Shown: piece after piece, positions 16,783 through 25,100 of the stretch
Layout of the letters: each line of letters starts with the position of its first letter
How positions within the stretch are numbered: position 1 is the stretch's first letter
Origin: Gordonia polyisoprenivorans NBRC 16320 = JCM 10675
GTDB taxonomy: Bacteria; Actinomycetota; Actinomycetes; Mycobacteriales; Mycobacteriaceae
Direction: 5' to 3'
NCBI RefSeq assembly: GCF_000241325.1
Contig: NZ_BAEI01000011.1
Coordinates: 186,001 to 250,000, forward strand
DNA length: 64,000 nucleotides
Notes under the pieces: model-generated
The model's input: only the letters and a program-made list of their open reading frames with translations
Database searches by the model: none
What the model was told of the DNA's origin: nothing
Program-made: the position numbers and the translations under genes

Positions 16783-18237
16783 ATGGCACCGGACTTCGTT
16801 CTCGACCGGATGGCGGTGGCGTTAGGGTGGGGTGTGGATTTCACCGCCGACGTCGCACCCGATCTCCGGGCAGATCTGATCGCCGCACTGGAGGCGGCGG
16901 TCACCCCCGGTGCGGTGGTGTGCGATCCGGATGTGATGGCCGGATACGCCCACGACGACGCGGAGTGGGCGCCGCACCAGATGCCGATCGCCGTGGTGCG
17001 TGCGCGTACGCCCGGGGATGTGGTCGAGGTGGTGCGCGCGTGCCGTGCCCGCCAGGTCGCGGTGATCCCCCGCGGAGCCGGGACCGGTCTGTCCGGTGGT
17101 GCCAACGCATGGGCCCGCAGCGTCGTCCTCTCCTGTGCGGCGATGACCGAGATCTTCTCGATCGATCCGCTCGAACGCATCGCGGTCGTGGCGCCGGGAG
17201 TCGTCAACGACCATCTGCGAGCAGCCTGCGCGGAGGTGGGTTTGTGGTATCCGCCCGACCCGGCGAGTTCGCCGTGGTCGACCATCGGCGGCAACGTGGC
17301 GACCAACGCCGGCGGTGTGTGTTGTGTGAAGTACGGAGTGACACGCGATTACGTGCTCGCGGTGCAGGTGGTCACCGGTACCGGCGAACTGGTGCGGATC
17401 GGGCACCCGACGGCCAAGGGGGTCGTCGGGTACGACCTGACAGGATTGATGGTCGGCTCGGAGGGGACGTTGGGGATCGTCACCGAGATCACGGTGAAAC
17501 TGCGTCCCCTGCAACCACCATCGCGGACCATCGCGGGCTACTTCGACTCGTTGATCGACGCCGGACGGGCAGTGTCTGCCGTCGGTGCGAGTGGATTGAC
17601 CCCCGCCGCACTGGAACTCGTCGATCGGCAGTGTCTGCTCGCGGTGGATGCGTGGAAGAACATGGGGCTCGCGGTCGACGCGAACGTCGTTCTGCTCGGC
17701 CGGATCGACACGCCCGGAATCGAGGGTGAGCGTGAATCCGAGCGCTTGCGTGAGTGTTTCGACGCCGCGGGCGCCACGTGGTCGGCGGTGTCCTCCGACG
17801 AGCAGGAGGCGCAGGCGCTGTTCGCGGCGCGACGCCTGGCCTATCCGGCGCTGGAGCGACTCGGTCCCGTACTCACCGAGGACGTCTGCGTCCCCAAGAA
17901 GCATGTGCCGGCGATGCTGGCGCGCATCGAGGAGATCGGCATCCGCCACGACATCGTCATCGCCAACATCGCCCACGCCGGTGACGGCAATCTGCATCCA
18001 CTGCTGATCGCCGACGAGGGAGACGCCGCCGCGCGTGGCCGGGCGCAGCTCGCCTTCGGTGAGATCATCGATGCCGCACTGGAACTCGGGGGCACGGTCA
18101 CCGGCGAGCACGGCGTCGGCGTGCTCAAGCTCGACGGCGCGCGCAAGGAACTGTCACCCGCCGTGCTCGACATGCACCGAGCGGTCAAGCACGCTCTCGA
18201 CCCCGACGGAATCCTCAATCCCGGCAAGGCATTCTGA
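16783..18237 (+). CDS. FAD-linked oxidase, GlcD / D-lactate dehydrogenase type
   Basis: A 484-residue flavoprotein of the vanillyl-alcohol-oxidase fold. The FAD-binding half includes IPRGAGTGLSGGANAW and TIGGNVATNAGGVCCVKYG. The cap and C-terminal half have the family signatures NIAHAGDGNLHPLL (metal or substrate His) and GTVTGEHGVGVLK, ending in DPDGILNPGKAF. It oxidises a 2-hydroxy acid such as glycolate or D-lactate. No GlcE/GlcF or iron-sulfur partner is adjacent, so it is probably a stand-alone enzyme. The start is unsure: ATG 16783 is used here, while TTG 16753 or ATG 16810 are possible. Confidence 0.85.
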   Translation: MAPDFVLDRMAVALGWGVDFTADVAPDLRADLIAALEAAVTPGAVVCDPDVMAGYAHDDAEWAPHQMPIAVVRARTPGDVVEVVRACRARQVAVIPRGAGTGLSGGANAWARSVVLSCAAMTEIFSIDPLERIAVVAPGVVNDHLRAACAEVGLWYPPDPASSPWSTIGGNVATNAGGVCCVKYGVTRDYVLAVQVVTGTGELVRIGHPTAKGVVGYDLTGLMVGSEGTLGIVTEITVKLRPLQPPSRTIAGYFDSLIDAGRAVSAVGASGLTPAALELVDRQCLLAVDAWKNMGLAVDANVVLLGRIDTPGIEGERESERLRECFDAAGATWSAVSSDEQEAQALFAARRLAYPALERLGPVLTEDVCVPKKHVPAMLARIEEIGIRHDIVIANIAHAGDGNLHPLLIADEGDAAARGRAQLAFGEIIDAALELGGTVTGEHGVGVLKLDGARKELSPAVLDMHRAVKHALDPDGILNPGKAF

Positions 18238-18252
18238 GCCCGGTCGACGGCC

Positions 18253-20286
18253 TCAGGCGAGCCCGTCGCCGGCCAGGAACGTCAGGTAACTCGGGTGCTC
18301 CGGGTCGAGAACGAGACGTTGCTTGCGTCCGCGGGCCTTGATCAGGTCGGGGACCACCGTGAGGTAGCGGGGGAAACTCGCGGCGTAGACGTCCACCCGC
18401 AACCGGTGGCCGGGTTCGAGCACGGCGTCGGTGGGGACGAGATCGACATCGATCCGGACCGGCTCGTCGGCGGGGACCGGCAGTTTGCGCTTGCGGGAGA
18501 GGTAGTGATGGGCACCGAGGAGATGCCCGTCGGCGGTGAATGTCGACATCGACCGGTCGAGGGCGCGATTGGTCGCCGAGAGCGCGCCGTTGGTGAGAAC
18601 GGTCGAGGTGCCATCGGGCGCAACATCATTGACGGTCACCGCCCAGATACCCTCGTGTGCGGTGGTCGCCACGTTGAGGCGGAGGTTCATCGCGCCGCTG
18701 AGGTGGGTCGCCTCGGTGACCGGGGCGCTGGTGAACGACAATCCGCCGCGCTCCTGAAAACGTGCATCGGTGGTGAATCGATTGCCGAGGACCATCGACG
18801 CACCCGCGGTCACCTGCGTCATGTCCCGGGACACCATACCGCGCAGGTCGGGTCGGATGTGCAGAGACGAAACACCGTGTGCCGGAGCTGTGCTCAGCGA
18901 TCCGTCGTGCACGGCGTGATCCGCGGTCGTCGACGGCTCCTCGGTGAGATAGAGCCGCCGGGGTCGCACGCCCGGTCGCGGGAACGCCGCGCCGGACGTC
19001 CACGAACCGCCCTGCTGCATCATCGTGACCGGCCCGTAGTGGTCTATACCGTTGCGGTGGCCCTTGAGCCAGCGATCGAACCAGGCGCGTTCGAGGACGT
19101 CGAGACGCGGTGGGGCGGAGCTGGATCCGTGGCCGGTGCCCACGTCGAAGTGATACCCGTCGCCGACGAGCATCTGCTTGCGGCCGGGCTCGAGGCGGAG
19201 CCGCTCGTAGATGCCGGTGGCGCTGCGCCCGAAGAGATCGTGCCACCCGCCGACGGTGAAGGTGGGTGCGGTGATCCGGTCGATCTGCGGATCCCGTTCG
19301 TCGAAATAGGGGTCGTCGAAGATCCGGTCGTCGCGGGCGGTGAGGAAACCCCACAGCAACGACGGGATCTCGGTCGCCGGGGAGGCCACGCGATCGCGCA
19401 GCCAACGCAGCGTGTCGCCGCGCACCACATCGCGCAGGTACGTCGACGGATTGGGTACCCACTTGAGCACGTTGACCACCGACAGCCACATCGGGATGAA
19501 CGCCGAGGGCATGCCGCCGGTGATGTAGACGTCGCGAACGATGTCGTCGCATCCCTCGACCGCGAAGACCGCGCCGAGTTCGGCCGGCCGTTTGTCGGCG
19601 GCCTGCAGCGAATTGATCGCCGAGTACGACCAGCCGGCGAGTCCGACCTTGCCGTCACACCATTCTTGTTCGGCGGCCCAGGAGATGACCTCCACCGAGT
19701 CCTGCTGCTCGCGCGCGCCGAGGATCTGCCATTTGCCGCCGCTGGCCCCGGTGCCCCGGACATCGACGATGACCTGGACGTAACCGCTGCGGACCAGGGT
19801 GCGGTTGATGCCGAAGACGTCGAGGATTCCGCCGGAGAGCGTGCCGGTCAGGCGGGTGAGCCCGCCGAGGGCGGTGCCCGTCGCATCGATCGACGACGAC
19901 GCGACCCGCAACGCACGCCCGAGTACCGGTGCGTGGGTGGTGGTGTCGATGAAGTCGACGGCCGCCCGGTTGTAGGGGTTGATGTTGACGATCGCGGGAT
20001 ACGGGGTGAGAACGGTTTGGCCGAAGCGGTTGGCGGGTCGGACCACCGTGGCGCGCAACGTGACACCGTCGCTCATGGTGATCTTGACGTCCCGATCGAC
20101 GACCACTCGGGGATAGAGCTGGGCGCCGTCGACAGCTTCCCGCCACCGGATACCGTCGGCGCCGCCGGTCGGATCACCGAGGGGGAGGGTGCCGAAATGG
20201 GGAGTGGCGCGACCGCCGTCGGGCCGCGTCGGGACCACCTGGGGTCGTGACAACCCGGGAGCGCCCGGGTCCAACTGGTACGTCAT
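18253..20286 (-). CDS. CocE/NonD family (S15) hydrolase
   Basis: A 677-residue X-Pro dipeptidyl-peptidase/cocaine-esterase family hydrolase. After ~50 N-terminal residues comes VKITMSDGVTLRATVVRP, the usual first strand of the catalytic domain. The nucleophile is in GLAGWSYSAINSLQAA and an acid/His pair follows, with GGWHDLFGR. The C-terminal ~200 residues form the jelly-roll X-Pro C domain, ending LVLDPEHPSYLTFL. No signal peptide is seen. AGGGTGAGG precedes the ATG. It ends 15 bp from the convergent oxidase gene. Family members cleave acyl esters or amides, so the substrate is open. Confidence 0.87.
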   Translation of the reverse strand: MTYQLDPGAPGLSRPQVVPTRPDGGRATPHFGTLPLGDPTGGADGIRWREAVDGAQLYPRVVVDRDVKITMSDGVTLRATVVRPANRFGQTVLTPYPAIVNINPYNRAAVDFIDTTTHAPVLGRALRVASSSIDATGTALGGLTRLTGTLSGGILDVFGINRTLVRSGYVQVIVDVRGTGASGGKWQILGAREQQDSVEVISWAAEQEWCDGKVGLAGWSYSAINSLQAADKRPAELGAVFAVEGCDDIVRDVYITGGMPSAFIPMWLSVVNVLKWVPNPSTYLRDVVRGDTLRWLRDRVASPATEIPSLLWGFLTARDDRIFDDPYFDERDPQIDRITAPTFTVGGWHDLFGRSATGIYERLRLEPGRKQMLVGDGYHFDVGTGHGSSSAPPRLDVLERAWFDRWLKGHRNGIDHYGPVTMMQQGGSWTSGAAFPRPGVRPRRLYLTEEPSTTADHAVHDGSLSTAPAHGVSSLHIRPDLRGMVSRDMTQVTAGASMVLGNRFTTDARFQERGGLSFTSAPVTEATHLSGAMNLRLNVATTAHEGIWAVTVNDVAPDGTSTVLTNGALSATNRALDRSMSTFTADGHLLGAHHYLSRKRKLPVPADEPVRIDVDLVPTDAVLEPGHRLRVDVYAASFPRYLTVVPDLIKARGRKQRLVLDPEHPSYLTFLAGDGLA

Positions 20287-20552
20287 GGTGCCTCACCCTG
20301 CCTGGGGTGTGACCGGACGCCGGACCCACCGGCGTCACCCACACCCCGTCGTGTGCTCGGGCGTGAGTGAAACCCCGCTTACACTTTGTGGGCCACATCA
20401 CTCCCGATGGCCGACTGTAGTGCATCGTCGATCTCGGAACCGCATCGAGGTGGGGTCCATTTGGGTCACGACAGTGAATCTGCAGTTCAAAGCCGTGTGT
20501 GACCTGGGAAACCCTCCGTTCGGACAGGTGACCCGGTGACGTGGGGACCGAT
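20287..20552. other. intergenic region with structured 5' end of the CocE-type gene
   Basis: Part of a 593-bp stretch without a gene between the minus-strand hydrolase and rplJ. The side nearest the hydrolase holds a two-part hairpin (separate entry). The middle has no coding signal and no motif that I can name. The rplJ promoter and leader fill the remaining part. Confidence 0.5.
20304..20347 (-). promoter_or_regulatory. long two-stem hairpin just upstream of CocE-type hydrolase start
   Basis: Outer arms GGGGTGTG (20304-20311) and CACACCCC (20340-20347) pair over 8 bp. Inner arms GACGCCGG (20316-20323) and CCGGCGTC (20329-20336) pair over 8 bp around loop ACCCA, with a small asymmetric internal loop between the stems. 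On the minus strand it ends 17 nt before the ATG, directly in front of the ribosome-binding site. It could be a 5'-UTR translation control element or an operator. Confidence 0.5.
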
Positions 20553-20582
20553 TTGGTCGACGACGTCGAGCTCGGGTAACCT
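20553..20582 (+). promoter_or_regulatory. candidate SigA promoter of rplJ-rplL
   Basis: TTGGTC (20553-20558), an 18-nt spacer, and TAACCT (20577-20582) preceded by GGG match a housekeeping actinobacterial promoter. The predicted start near 20589 leaves a leader of about 290 nt before rplJ, which is the expected size for an autoregulated ribosomal-protein leader. Confidence 0.6.
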
Positions 20583-20639
20583 CTTTCTCGGTGTGACGCG
20601 CTTGCACGCGTCGTATCGGTTCAACCAGAGACCGTTGGT

Positions 20640-20879
20640 CATCGGGAGCGATCCCGATCGAAGGCCGACAGCAATGTCGGCGGCCCACGCAGGGAGAACG
20701 AGGAAGAAGCTCGATCATGCCGGTTCGGCAAGATCGCCAGTGTGACGCCCCGTGCCTCTGTGTGCCGGGGCGTTTCGTCGTTTCGAGGGCATTCGCCCTC
20801 CGCGGCGCGGCGTCTTCCGAAGGTTCCCTGCGTTGAACTCTGACCAACTCAACTCGAGTGATGAGGAAGGAGGCGAAGT
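20640..20879 (+). promoter_or_regulatory. ribosomal protein L10 leader region with hairpins
   Basis: The long untranslated leader before rplJ contains a perfect 8-bp stem ACGCCCCG/CGGGGCGT (20745-20752 with 20766-20773). A second perfect 6-bp stem GAGGGC/GCCCTC closes loop ATTC (20785-20800). L10-L12 leaders in bacteria bind the L10(L12)4 complex and repress their own operon. The position and structure fit that class, but the L10-binding kink-turn could not be confirmed by eye. Confidence 0.55.
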
Positions 20880-21404
20880 ATGGCCAAGTCCGACAAGGTC
20901 GCCGCAGTCGCGGAGATCGCAGAGCAGTTCGAGGGCGCAACGGCGGCGGTCGTCACGGAGTACCGTGGCCTGTCCGTCAGTCAGATCACCGATCTGCGTC
21001 GTTCCCTCGGTGAGGGCGCAACCTACTCCGTCGCCAAGAACACCCTGGTGAAGCGTGCCGCCGAAAAGGCGGGCGTGGAAGGGCTCGACGAGCTGTTCAG
21101 CGGTCCGACCGCGATTGCCTTCATCGAAGGCGAACCGGTTGTGGCCGCCAAGGCGATCAAGAACTTCGCCAAGGACAACAAGGCTCTCGTCATCAAGGGC
21201 GGATACATGGACGGCCGTGCGCTGTCCGTGGCCGAGATCGAACAGATCGCCGACCTTGAGACCCGCGAGGTCCTGTTGGCCAAGCTCGCCGGTGCCATGA
21301 AGGGCAACTTGGCAAAGGCTGCCGGCCTGTTCAACCAGCCGGCATCGCAGGTGGCGCGCCTCGCCGCGGCCCTGCAGGAGAAGAAGAACGAAGCCGGCGA
21401 ATAA
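20880..21404 (+). CDS. rplJ: 50S ribosomal protein L10
   Basis: A 174-residue L10, beginning [13 protein letters not shown] and containing the conserved [18 protein letters not shown] and the KNTLVKRA phrase. The C-terminal helix that binds L7/L12 dimers is [16 protein letters not shown]. It forms the base of the ribosomal stalk on 23S rRNA and represses its own operon through the leader. AAGGAGG lies 7 nt before the ATG. A 74-nt gap with a stem-loop separates it from rplL. Confidence 0.98.
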   Translation: MAKSDKVAAVAEIAEQFEGATAAVVTEYRGLSVSQITDLRRSLGEGATYSVAKNTLVKRAAEKAGVEGLDELFSGPTAIAFIEGEPVVAAKAIKNFAKDNKALVIKGGYMDGRALSVAEIEQIADLETREVLLAKLAGAMKGNLAKAAGLFNQPASQVARLAAALQEKKNEAGE

Positions 21405-21423
21405 CTCGCCGCACCACAAACAT

Positions 21424-21455
21424 CCCCACGGGGATCACCACGACCCCGTGTGGGG
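21424..21455 (+). other. stem-loop between rplJ and rplL
   Basis: CCCCACGGGG (21424-21433) pairs with CCCCGTGTGGGG (21444-21455) with a 2-nt bulge and a 10-nt loop. No T-run follows. It lies just upstream of the GGAAGGA site of rplL and may help set the 4:1 L12:L10 ratio as a processing or pausing site. The function is inferred. Confidence 0.5.
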
Positions 21456-21478
21456 CTTGAATAGGAAGGACGCCAACC

Positions 21479-21871
21479 ATGGCGAAGCTCACCGCTGACG
21501 AGCTCATCGATCAGTTCAAGGAACTGACCCTGCTGGAGCTCAGCGATTTCGTGAAGAAGTTCGAAGAGGTCTTCGAGGTCACCGCGGCCGCTCCGGTCGC
21601 CGTCGCCGCTGCCGGTGCCCCGGCTGCCGGTGGTGCCGCCGAGGCCGCTGCCGAGCAGGACGAGTTCGACGTCGTGCTCGAGGCTGCCGGCGACAAGAAG
21701 ATCCAGGTCATCAAGGTCGTCCGCGAGGTCGTCTCCGGCCTGGGCCTCAAGGAGGCCAAGGATCTCGTCGAGGGTGCTCCCAAGCCGATCCTGGAGAAGG
21801 TCGACAAGGACGCCGCAGAGGCTGCCAAGGCCAAGCTCGAAGAGGCCGGCGCCAAGGTGTCCGTCAAGTAA
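21479..21871 (+). CDS. rplL: 50S ribosomal protein L7/L12
   Basis: A 130-residue L7/L12. The N-terminal dimerisation region ([23 protein letters not shown]) is followed by an Ala/Pro/Gly hinge (residues ~37-60). The C-terminal factor-binding domain has [20 protein letters not shown] and [10 protein letters not shown]. It recruits translation factors to the stalk. GGAAGGA precedes the ATG. The stop codon lies inside the first hairpin of the tandem repeat array that follows, so that array partly copies the 3' end of the gene. Confidence 0.98.
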   Translation: MAKLTADELIDQFKELTLLELSDFVKKFEEVFEVTAAAPVAVAAAGAPAAGGAAEAAAEQDEFDVVLEAAGDKKIQVIKVVREVVSGLGLKEAKDLVEGAPKPILEKVDKDAAEAAKAKLEEAGAKVSVK

Positions 21872-22003
21872 GCTCGCTTACTTGCGCATGTGACCGTCAA
21901 GTAAGCTCGCTTACTTGCGCATGTGACCGTCAAGTAAGCTCGCTTACTTGCGCAGTGTGACCGTCAAGTGAGCTCGCGTGCTTACTTGTGCGGTGTGACC
22001 GTC
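21861..22003. repeat. array of four ~33-bp tandem repeats with internal palindromes, starting at rplL stop
   Basis: Copies start at 21861, 21894, 21927 and 21961 (periods 33, 33, 34 bp), with a remnant at 21999. The first three share the core AAGTAAGCTCGCTTACTT, a near-perfect 7-8-bp palindrome around CTCG. The fourth has drifted but can still pair. The first copy includes the last sense codons and stop of rplL. Each unit could form a small hairpin in RNA. There are no spacers, so it is not a CRISPR array. Confidence 0.92.
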
Positions 22004-22021
22004 GACTGACGGTGCATGTCC

Positions 22022-22055
22022 CGAACCCGGGGCGGAGAGATCCGTCCCGGGTTCG
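22022..22055 (+). terminator. strong hairpin terminator after rplJ-rplL
   Basis: CGAACCCGGG (22022-22031) pairs with CCCGGGTTCG (22046-22055). The stem continues through a G-T pair and CGGA/TCCG to a GAGA tetraloop, for about 15 bp in all. It is followed by TTGCTGTC rather than a full T-run, as is common for actinobacterial terminators. Confidence 0.7.
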
Positions 22056-22113
22056 TTGCTGTCACGGGCCGCCGGGGCGGTGGGAGGTTTGGGGTGGTGG
22101 GACCCGGACGGAC

Positions 22114-22119
22114 TAGTAT
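22114..22119 (+). promoter_or_regulatory. -10 element of a probable leaderless promoter (GT87 gene)
   Basis: TAGTAT ends 8 nt before the GTG at 22128, and no Shine-Dalgarno sequence is present. TTGGGG at 22089-22094 (19-nt spacer) is a weak -35. The distance places transcription start at or next to the first base of the start codon. Confidence 0.5.
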
Positions 22120-22127
22120 CACCCCGC

Positions 22128-23549
22128 GTGACTGCTCCTGTGTCCCGTCGTGCGTTCACGACGATCAACGTCGTCGGGGCCGTGGTGCTCGTCCTGGGGG
22201 TGTGCCGTGTCTTCGGCCAGCCGTGGCTGGTGCATCTCGGGCCCACCAAGTACTGGGGTCCGCCGGTGGATCTGCAGATCTACCGCTATGGCGGCCAGTT
22301 CCTCCTTCACGGGCAGCACCTCTACGACGGGCCGATGCCGCAGGCGAACGACAGCATCCTGCCGTTCACCTACCCGCCGTTCGCAGCGGTGTCCTTCGTG
22401 CCGATGAGCTGGATGCCGGTGCGGTTGCTCTCGGTCATCTTCCTGATCCTCGGATGCCTCCTGACGTGGTGGCTGATCCGAATCCTGCTGCGTCGTGTCG
22501 GATGTGGTGACCTGCCGGTCGGCTGGTCGATGATCCTCACCGGTGTGGCCTTCGAACTCGAACCGATCCGCATCACCCTCGATCTCGGCCAGATCAATCT
22601 GATCCTGGCCGGACTGGTCATCGCCGACACCCTCTGGGATCGGCGCCCCGCGTGGGCCGAACCGTATCGGGGACTGTTGGTCGGTATCGCCGCGGCGATC
22701 AAGATGACCCCGGCCGTCGTCGTCATCTATTTCCTCGCGCGCCGGCAGTGGCGGGCGGCGATCAACGTCGTCGTCGGATTCCTGGCCGCGACCGGTATCG
22801 CGTGGGCGATCACGCCGTCGGACACGTGGAAGTACTGGACGTCGACGGTGTTCGACCCAGAACGCATCGGCGGACTGGCCTTCGTCTACAACCAGGGCAT
22901 CGCCGGTGTGCTGGCGCGCACCGGGATGAGCGACAGCGATCGCTCACACTGGTGGTTGCCGCTGTGTGCGATCGCAGGGCTCTATTGTCTGGCACTGGCG
23001 TGGCATCTGGCCAAGCGTCGCGAATACGAGCTGTGCTTCCTGGCGGCGTGGGCGGTGGCCCTGCTGGCCACCCCGGCCGCCTGGATTCACCACTGGGTCC
23101 TCACGTCGGTGTACATCCTGGTGTTCGTCACCATCGGAGTGCGAGCACTGCGGGCCAGACGCGGTGACCGGCGTGGTGCGGTCTTCCTCGGGTTGGGCAT
23201 CCTCGGCCTGATCGCGCAGCTTCCCGGTCCGTCGTTGTCACTGCCCAGCGCACAGCTCAACGAGCTGCGGTGGGGGTGGTGGGAGATCATCTACGGCAAC
23301 TCGTCGCTGATCTGGCTCGTGCTGATCCTGCTCATTTCCTGGTGGTTGCCGCTCACCCGGGTGCGTGAGGCATGGGAGCCCGGGGCGTATGGGCCGGAGT
23401 CGGTCGGGCCGGAGCCAGGCGAGCCGGAGTTGGCCGAGCGGGGGTCGGTCGGGCCGGAGTCGGTCGGGCCCGGCCACACCGAAAGCGTCGTCGGAGGCGC
23501 CGACACCGGGGCCTTCGACAACCGCGAAGAGGGTCTCGCGCGGTCCTGA
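22128..23549 (+). CDS. GT87/DUF2029 integral-membrane glycosyltransferase
   Basis: A 473-residue protein with about ten hydrophobic segments. Early in the first extracytoplasmic loop it has VDLQIYRYGGQFLLHGQHLYD, which carries the Asp expected for a GT-C catalytic residue, then FTYPPFAAVSF, both typical of DUF2029 polyprenyl-phosphate-sugar transferases. In mycolata this family extends mannans or arabinans of the cell envelope using lipid-linked donors. The Pro/Glu/Gly-rich tail (last ~75 residues) contains repeated GPESVG phrases and should be cytosolic or disordered. The GTG start is picked from the leaderless promoter spacing. It is a single gene between rplL and mceG. Confidence 0.82.
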   Translation: MTAPVSRRAFTTINVVGAVVLVLGVCRVFGQPWLVHLGPTKYWGPPVDLQIYRYGGQFLLHGQHLYDGPMPQANDSILPFTYPPFAAVSFVPMSWMPVRLLSVIFLILGCLLTWWLIRILLRRVGCGDLPVGWSMILTGVAFELEPIRITLDLGQINLILAGLVIADTLWDRRPAWAEPYRGLLVGIAAAIKMTPAVVVIYFLARRQWRAAINVVVGFLAATGIAWAITPSDTWKYWTSTVFDPERIGGLAFVYNQGIAGVLARTGMSDSDRSHWWLPLCAIAGLYCLALAWHLAKRREYELCFLAAWAVALLATPAAWIHHWVLTSVYILVFVTIGVRALRARRGDRRGAVFLGLGILGLIAQLPGPSLSLPSAQLNELRWGWWEIIYGNSSLIWLVLILLISWWLPLTRVREAWEPGAYGPESVGPEPGEPELAERGSVGPESVGPGHTESVVGGADTGAFDNREEGLARS

Positions 23550-23843
23550 GCCGTGCGCCACGCCACCGCACCGGGGACAAGGAGTGCCACCGCACTCGTG
23601 TCCCGACGATGGAACCGCGCCCACTTTCCTTCGGACCGTTTCATCGGCTAGTGTCATCGCCCGAGGGTAAGTTACCGGTTGGTAGATTTCTTTCGCGTCC
23701 ACGCTGTGGGTCTTCGGTCCACGTGTGTGGAGGGTTGCTGTTGCGGTGGTCCGATACAGTGACCCCAACCACACATGTCACCGAGGGGTGGACTCTCGCA
23801 CCGGCGGGAGCTCATTGGGGGCAGCGAACTTCTGGAGGAAACT
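23550..23843. other. intergenic region upstream of mceG
   Basis: This 294-bp gap has no coding signal that I trust. TACAGT at 23755-23760 is the best -10 candidate for the mce operon; the nearest -35-like TTGCTG is only 14 nt away, so it is weak. The mceG ribosome-binding site CTGGAGGAAA lies at its end. Confidence 0.4.
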
Positions 23844-25094
23844 GTGGGTGTTGAGGTCAGCGTTGAGGGGCTCACCAAATCGTTCGGTTCGCAGAATATT
23901 TGGCGTGATGTGTCGTTGACCTTGCCCGAGGGTGAGGTGTCGGCCCTGTTGGGTCCGTCGGGTACCGGTAAGTCGGTGTTCTTGAAGACGTTGATCGGGT
24001 TGTTGCATCCGGAGCAGGGGTCGGTGATCATCGACGGCACCGACATCACCCAGTGTTCGGCGAAGGAACTGTATGAGATCCGCAAGTTGTTCGGTGTGTT
24101 GTTCCAGGACGGTGCGCTGTTCGGGTCGATGAGTTTGTATGACAACATCGCGTTCCCGCTTCGTGAGCACACGAAGAAGAAGGAGAACGAGGTCCGCGAC
24201 ATCGTGATGGAGAAGATCGATTTGGTCGGTCTGGCCGGTGCCGAGGACAAACTGCCGGGTGAGATCTCCGGTGGTATGCGTAAGCGTGCCGGGTTGGCGC
24301 GGGCGTTGGTGTTGGATCCGCAGATCATCTTGTGCGACGAGCCGGACTCGGGCTTGGATCCGGTGCGTACCGCCTATATTTCGCAGTTGTTGATCGATAT
24401 CAATGCGCAGATCGATGCGACGATTCTGATCGTGACGCACAACATCAACATCGCTCGGACGATTCCGGACAACATCGGGATGTTGTTCCGCAAGGAGTTG
24501 GTGATGTTCGGTCCGCGGGAGCAGTTGTTGACTTCGGAGCAGCCGGTGGTCAAGCAGTTCCTTTCCGGTGATCGGTTCGGTCCGATCGGTATGTCGGAGG
24601 AGAAGGACGAGGCGGTCCAGAAGCAGGAAGAGGCGATGCAGGCTGCGGGTATCGGTGGTGGCGGTACCAAGGACGACTTCTCGGAGATCATCCCGCAGGT
24701 GCAGCCCAATCCGGGTATGCCCGAACGCAAGGCGGTCGCCCGCCACCGCGAACGCGTCCTGGAACTGCTGCCGTCGCTGCCGGAAAACGCTCAGCGCGCG
24801 ATCCGCGAGTCGATGGCGCAGGAGGACGAGATCCGCGCCCAGGCACAGGCCCACGGCGCCGACATGGCCGAGAACGGGGCAGGCGCGCCCGCCCATGCCG
24901 GCGGGTCGGGACAGGGGGAGTGGAGCTCGGCCGGCGGTGTGGCCACCGCCGAAGCGCCCACCGACGTCTACGAGTTCGCCGGCAACGACGCGCCCACTCA
25001 ACAGTGGGACGTGCCGCCGGCTGCCCAGGCAAACCAGCCCACCGAGCAGATCGACACCACCAAGAAACCCCGACACGGCGACGGGCGGAGCTAA
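23844..25094 (+). CDS. mceG: Mce transporter ATPase MceG (Mkl)
   Basis: A 416-residue ABC ATPase of the Mkl/MlaF class. It has Walker A GPSGTGKSVFLK, signature ISGGMRKR, Walker B IILCDEPDSGLDPVR and switch VTHNINIA. The ATPase core ends near residue 250. The C-terminal ~165 residues are low-complexity, with two helices (ERKAVARHRERVLELLPSLP) typical of actinobacterial MceG. It powers lipid uptake by binding the YrbE permeases. GGAGG lies 6 nt before the GTG. It is 6 bp from yrbEA and so part of the mce operon. The ATPase core uses TTG/GGT-rich codons unlike its tail and neighbours. Confidence 0.93.
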   Translation: MGVEVSVEGLTKSFGSQNIWRDVSLTLPEGEVSALLGPSGTGKSVFLKTLIGLLHPEQGSVIIDGTDITQCSAKELYEIRKLFGVLFQDGALFGSMSLYDNIAFPLREHTKKKENEVRDIVMEKIDLVGLAGAEDKLPGEISGGMRKRAGLARALVLDPQIILCDEPDSGLDPVRTAYISQLLIDINAQIDATILIVTHNINIARTIPDNIGMLFRKELVMFGPREQLLTSEQPVVKQFLSGDRFGPIGMSEEKDEAVQKQEEAMQAAGIGGGGTKDDFSEIIPQVQPNPGMPERKAVARHRERVLELLPSLPENAQRAIRESMAQEDEIRAQAQAHGADMAENGAGAPAHAGGSGQGEWSSAGGVATAEAPTDVYEFAGNDAPTQQWDVPPAAQANQPTEQIDTTKKPRHGDGRS

Positions 25095-25100
25095 CCGAGA

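Noticed and set aside
21861..22003. Repeat array after rplL as a CRISPR
   Set aside because: The copies are contiguous with no unique spacers, no cas genes are nearby, and the first unit contains the rplL stop.
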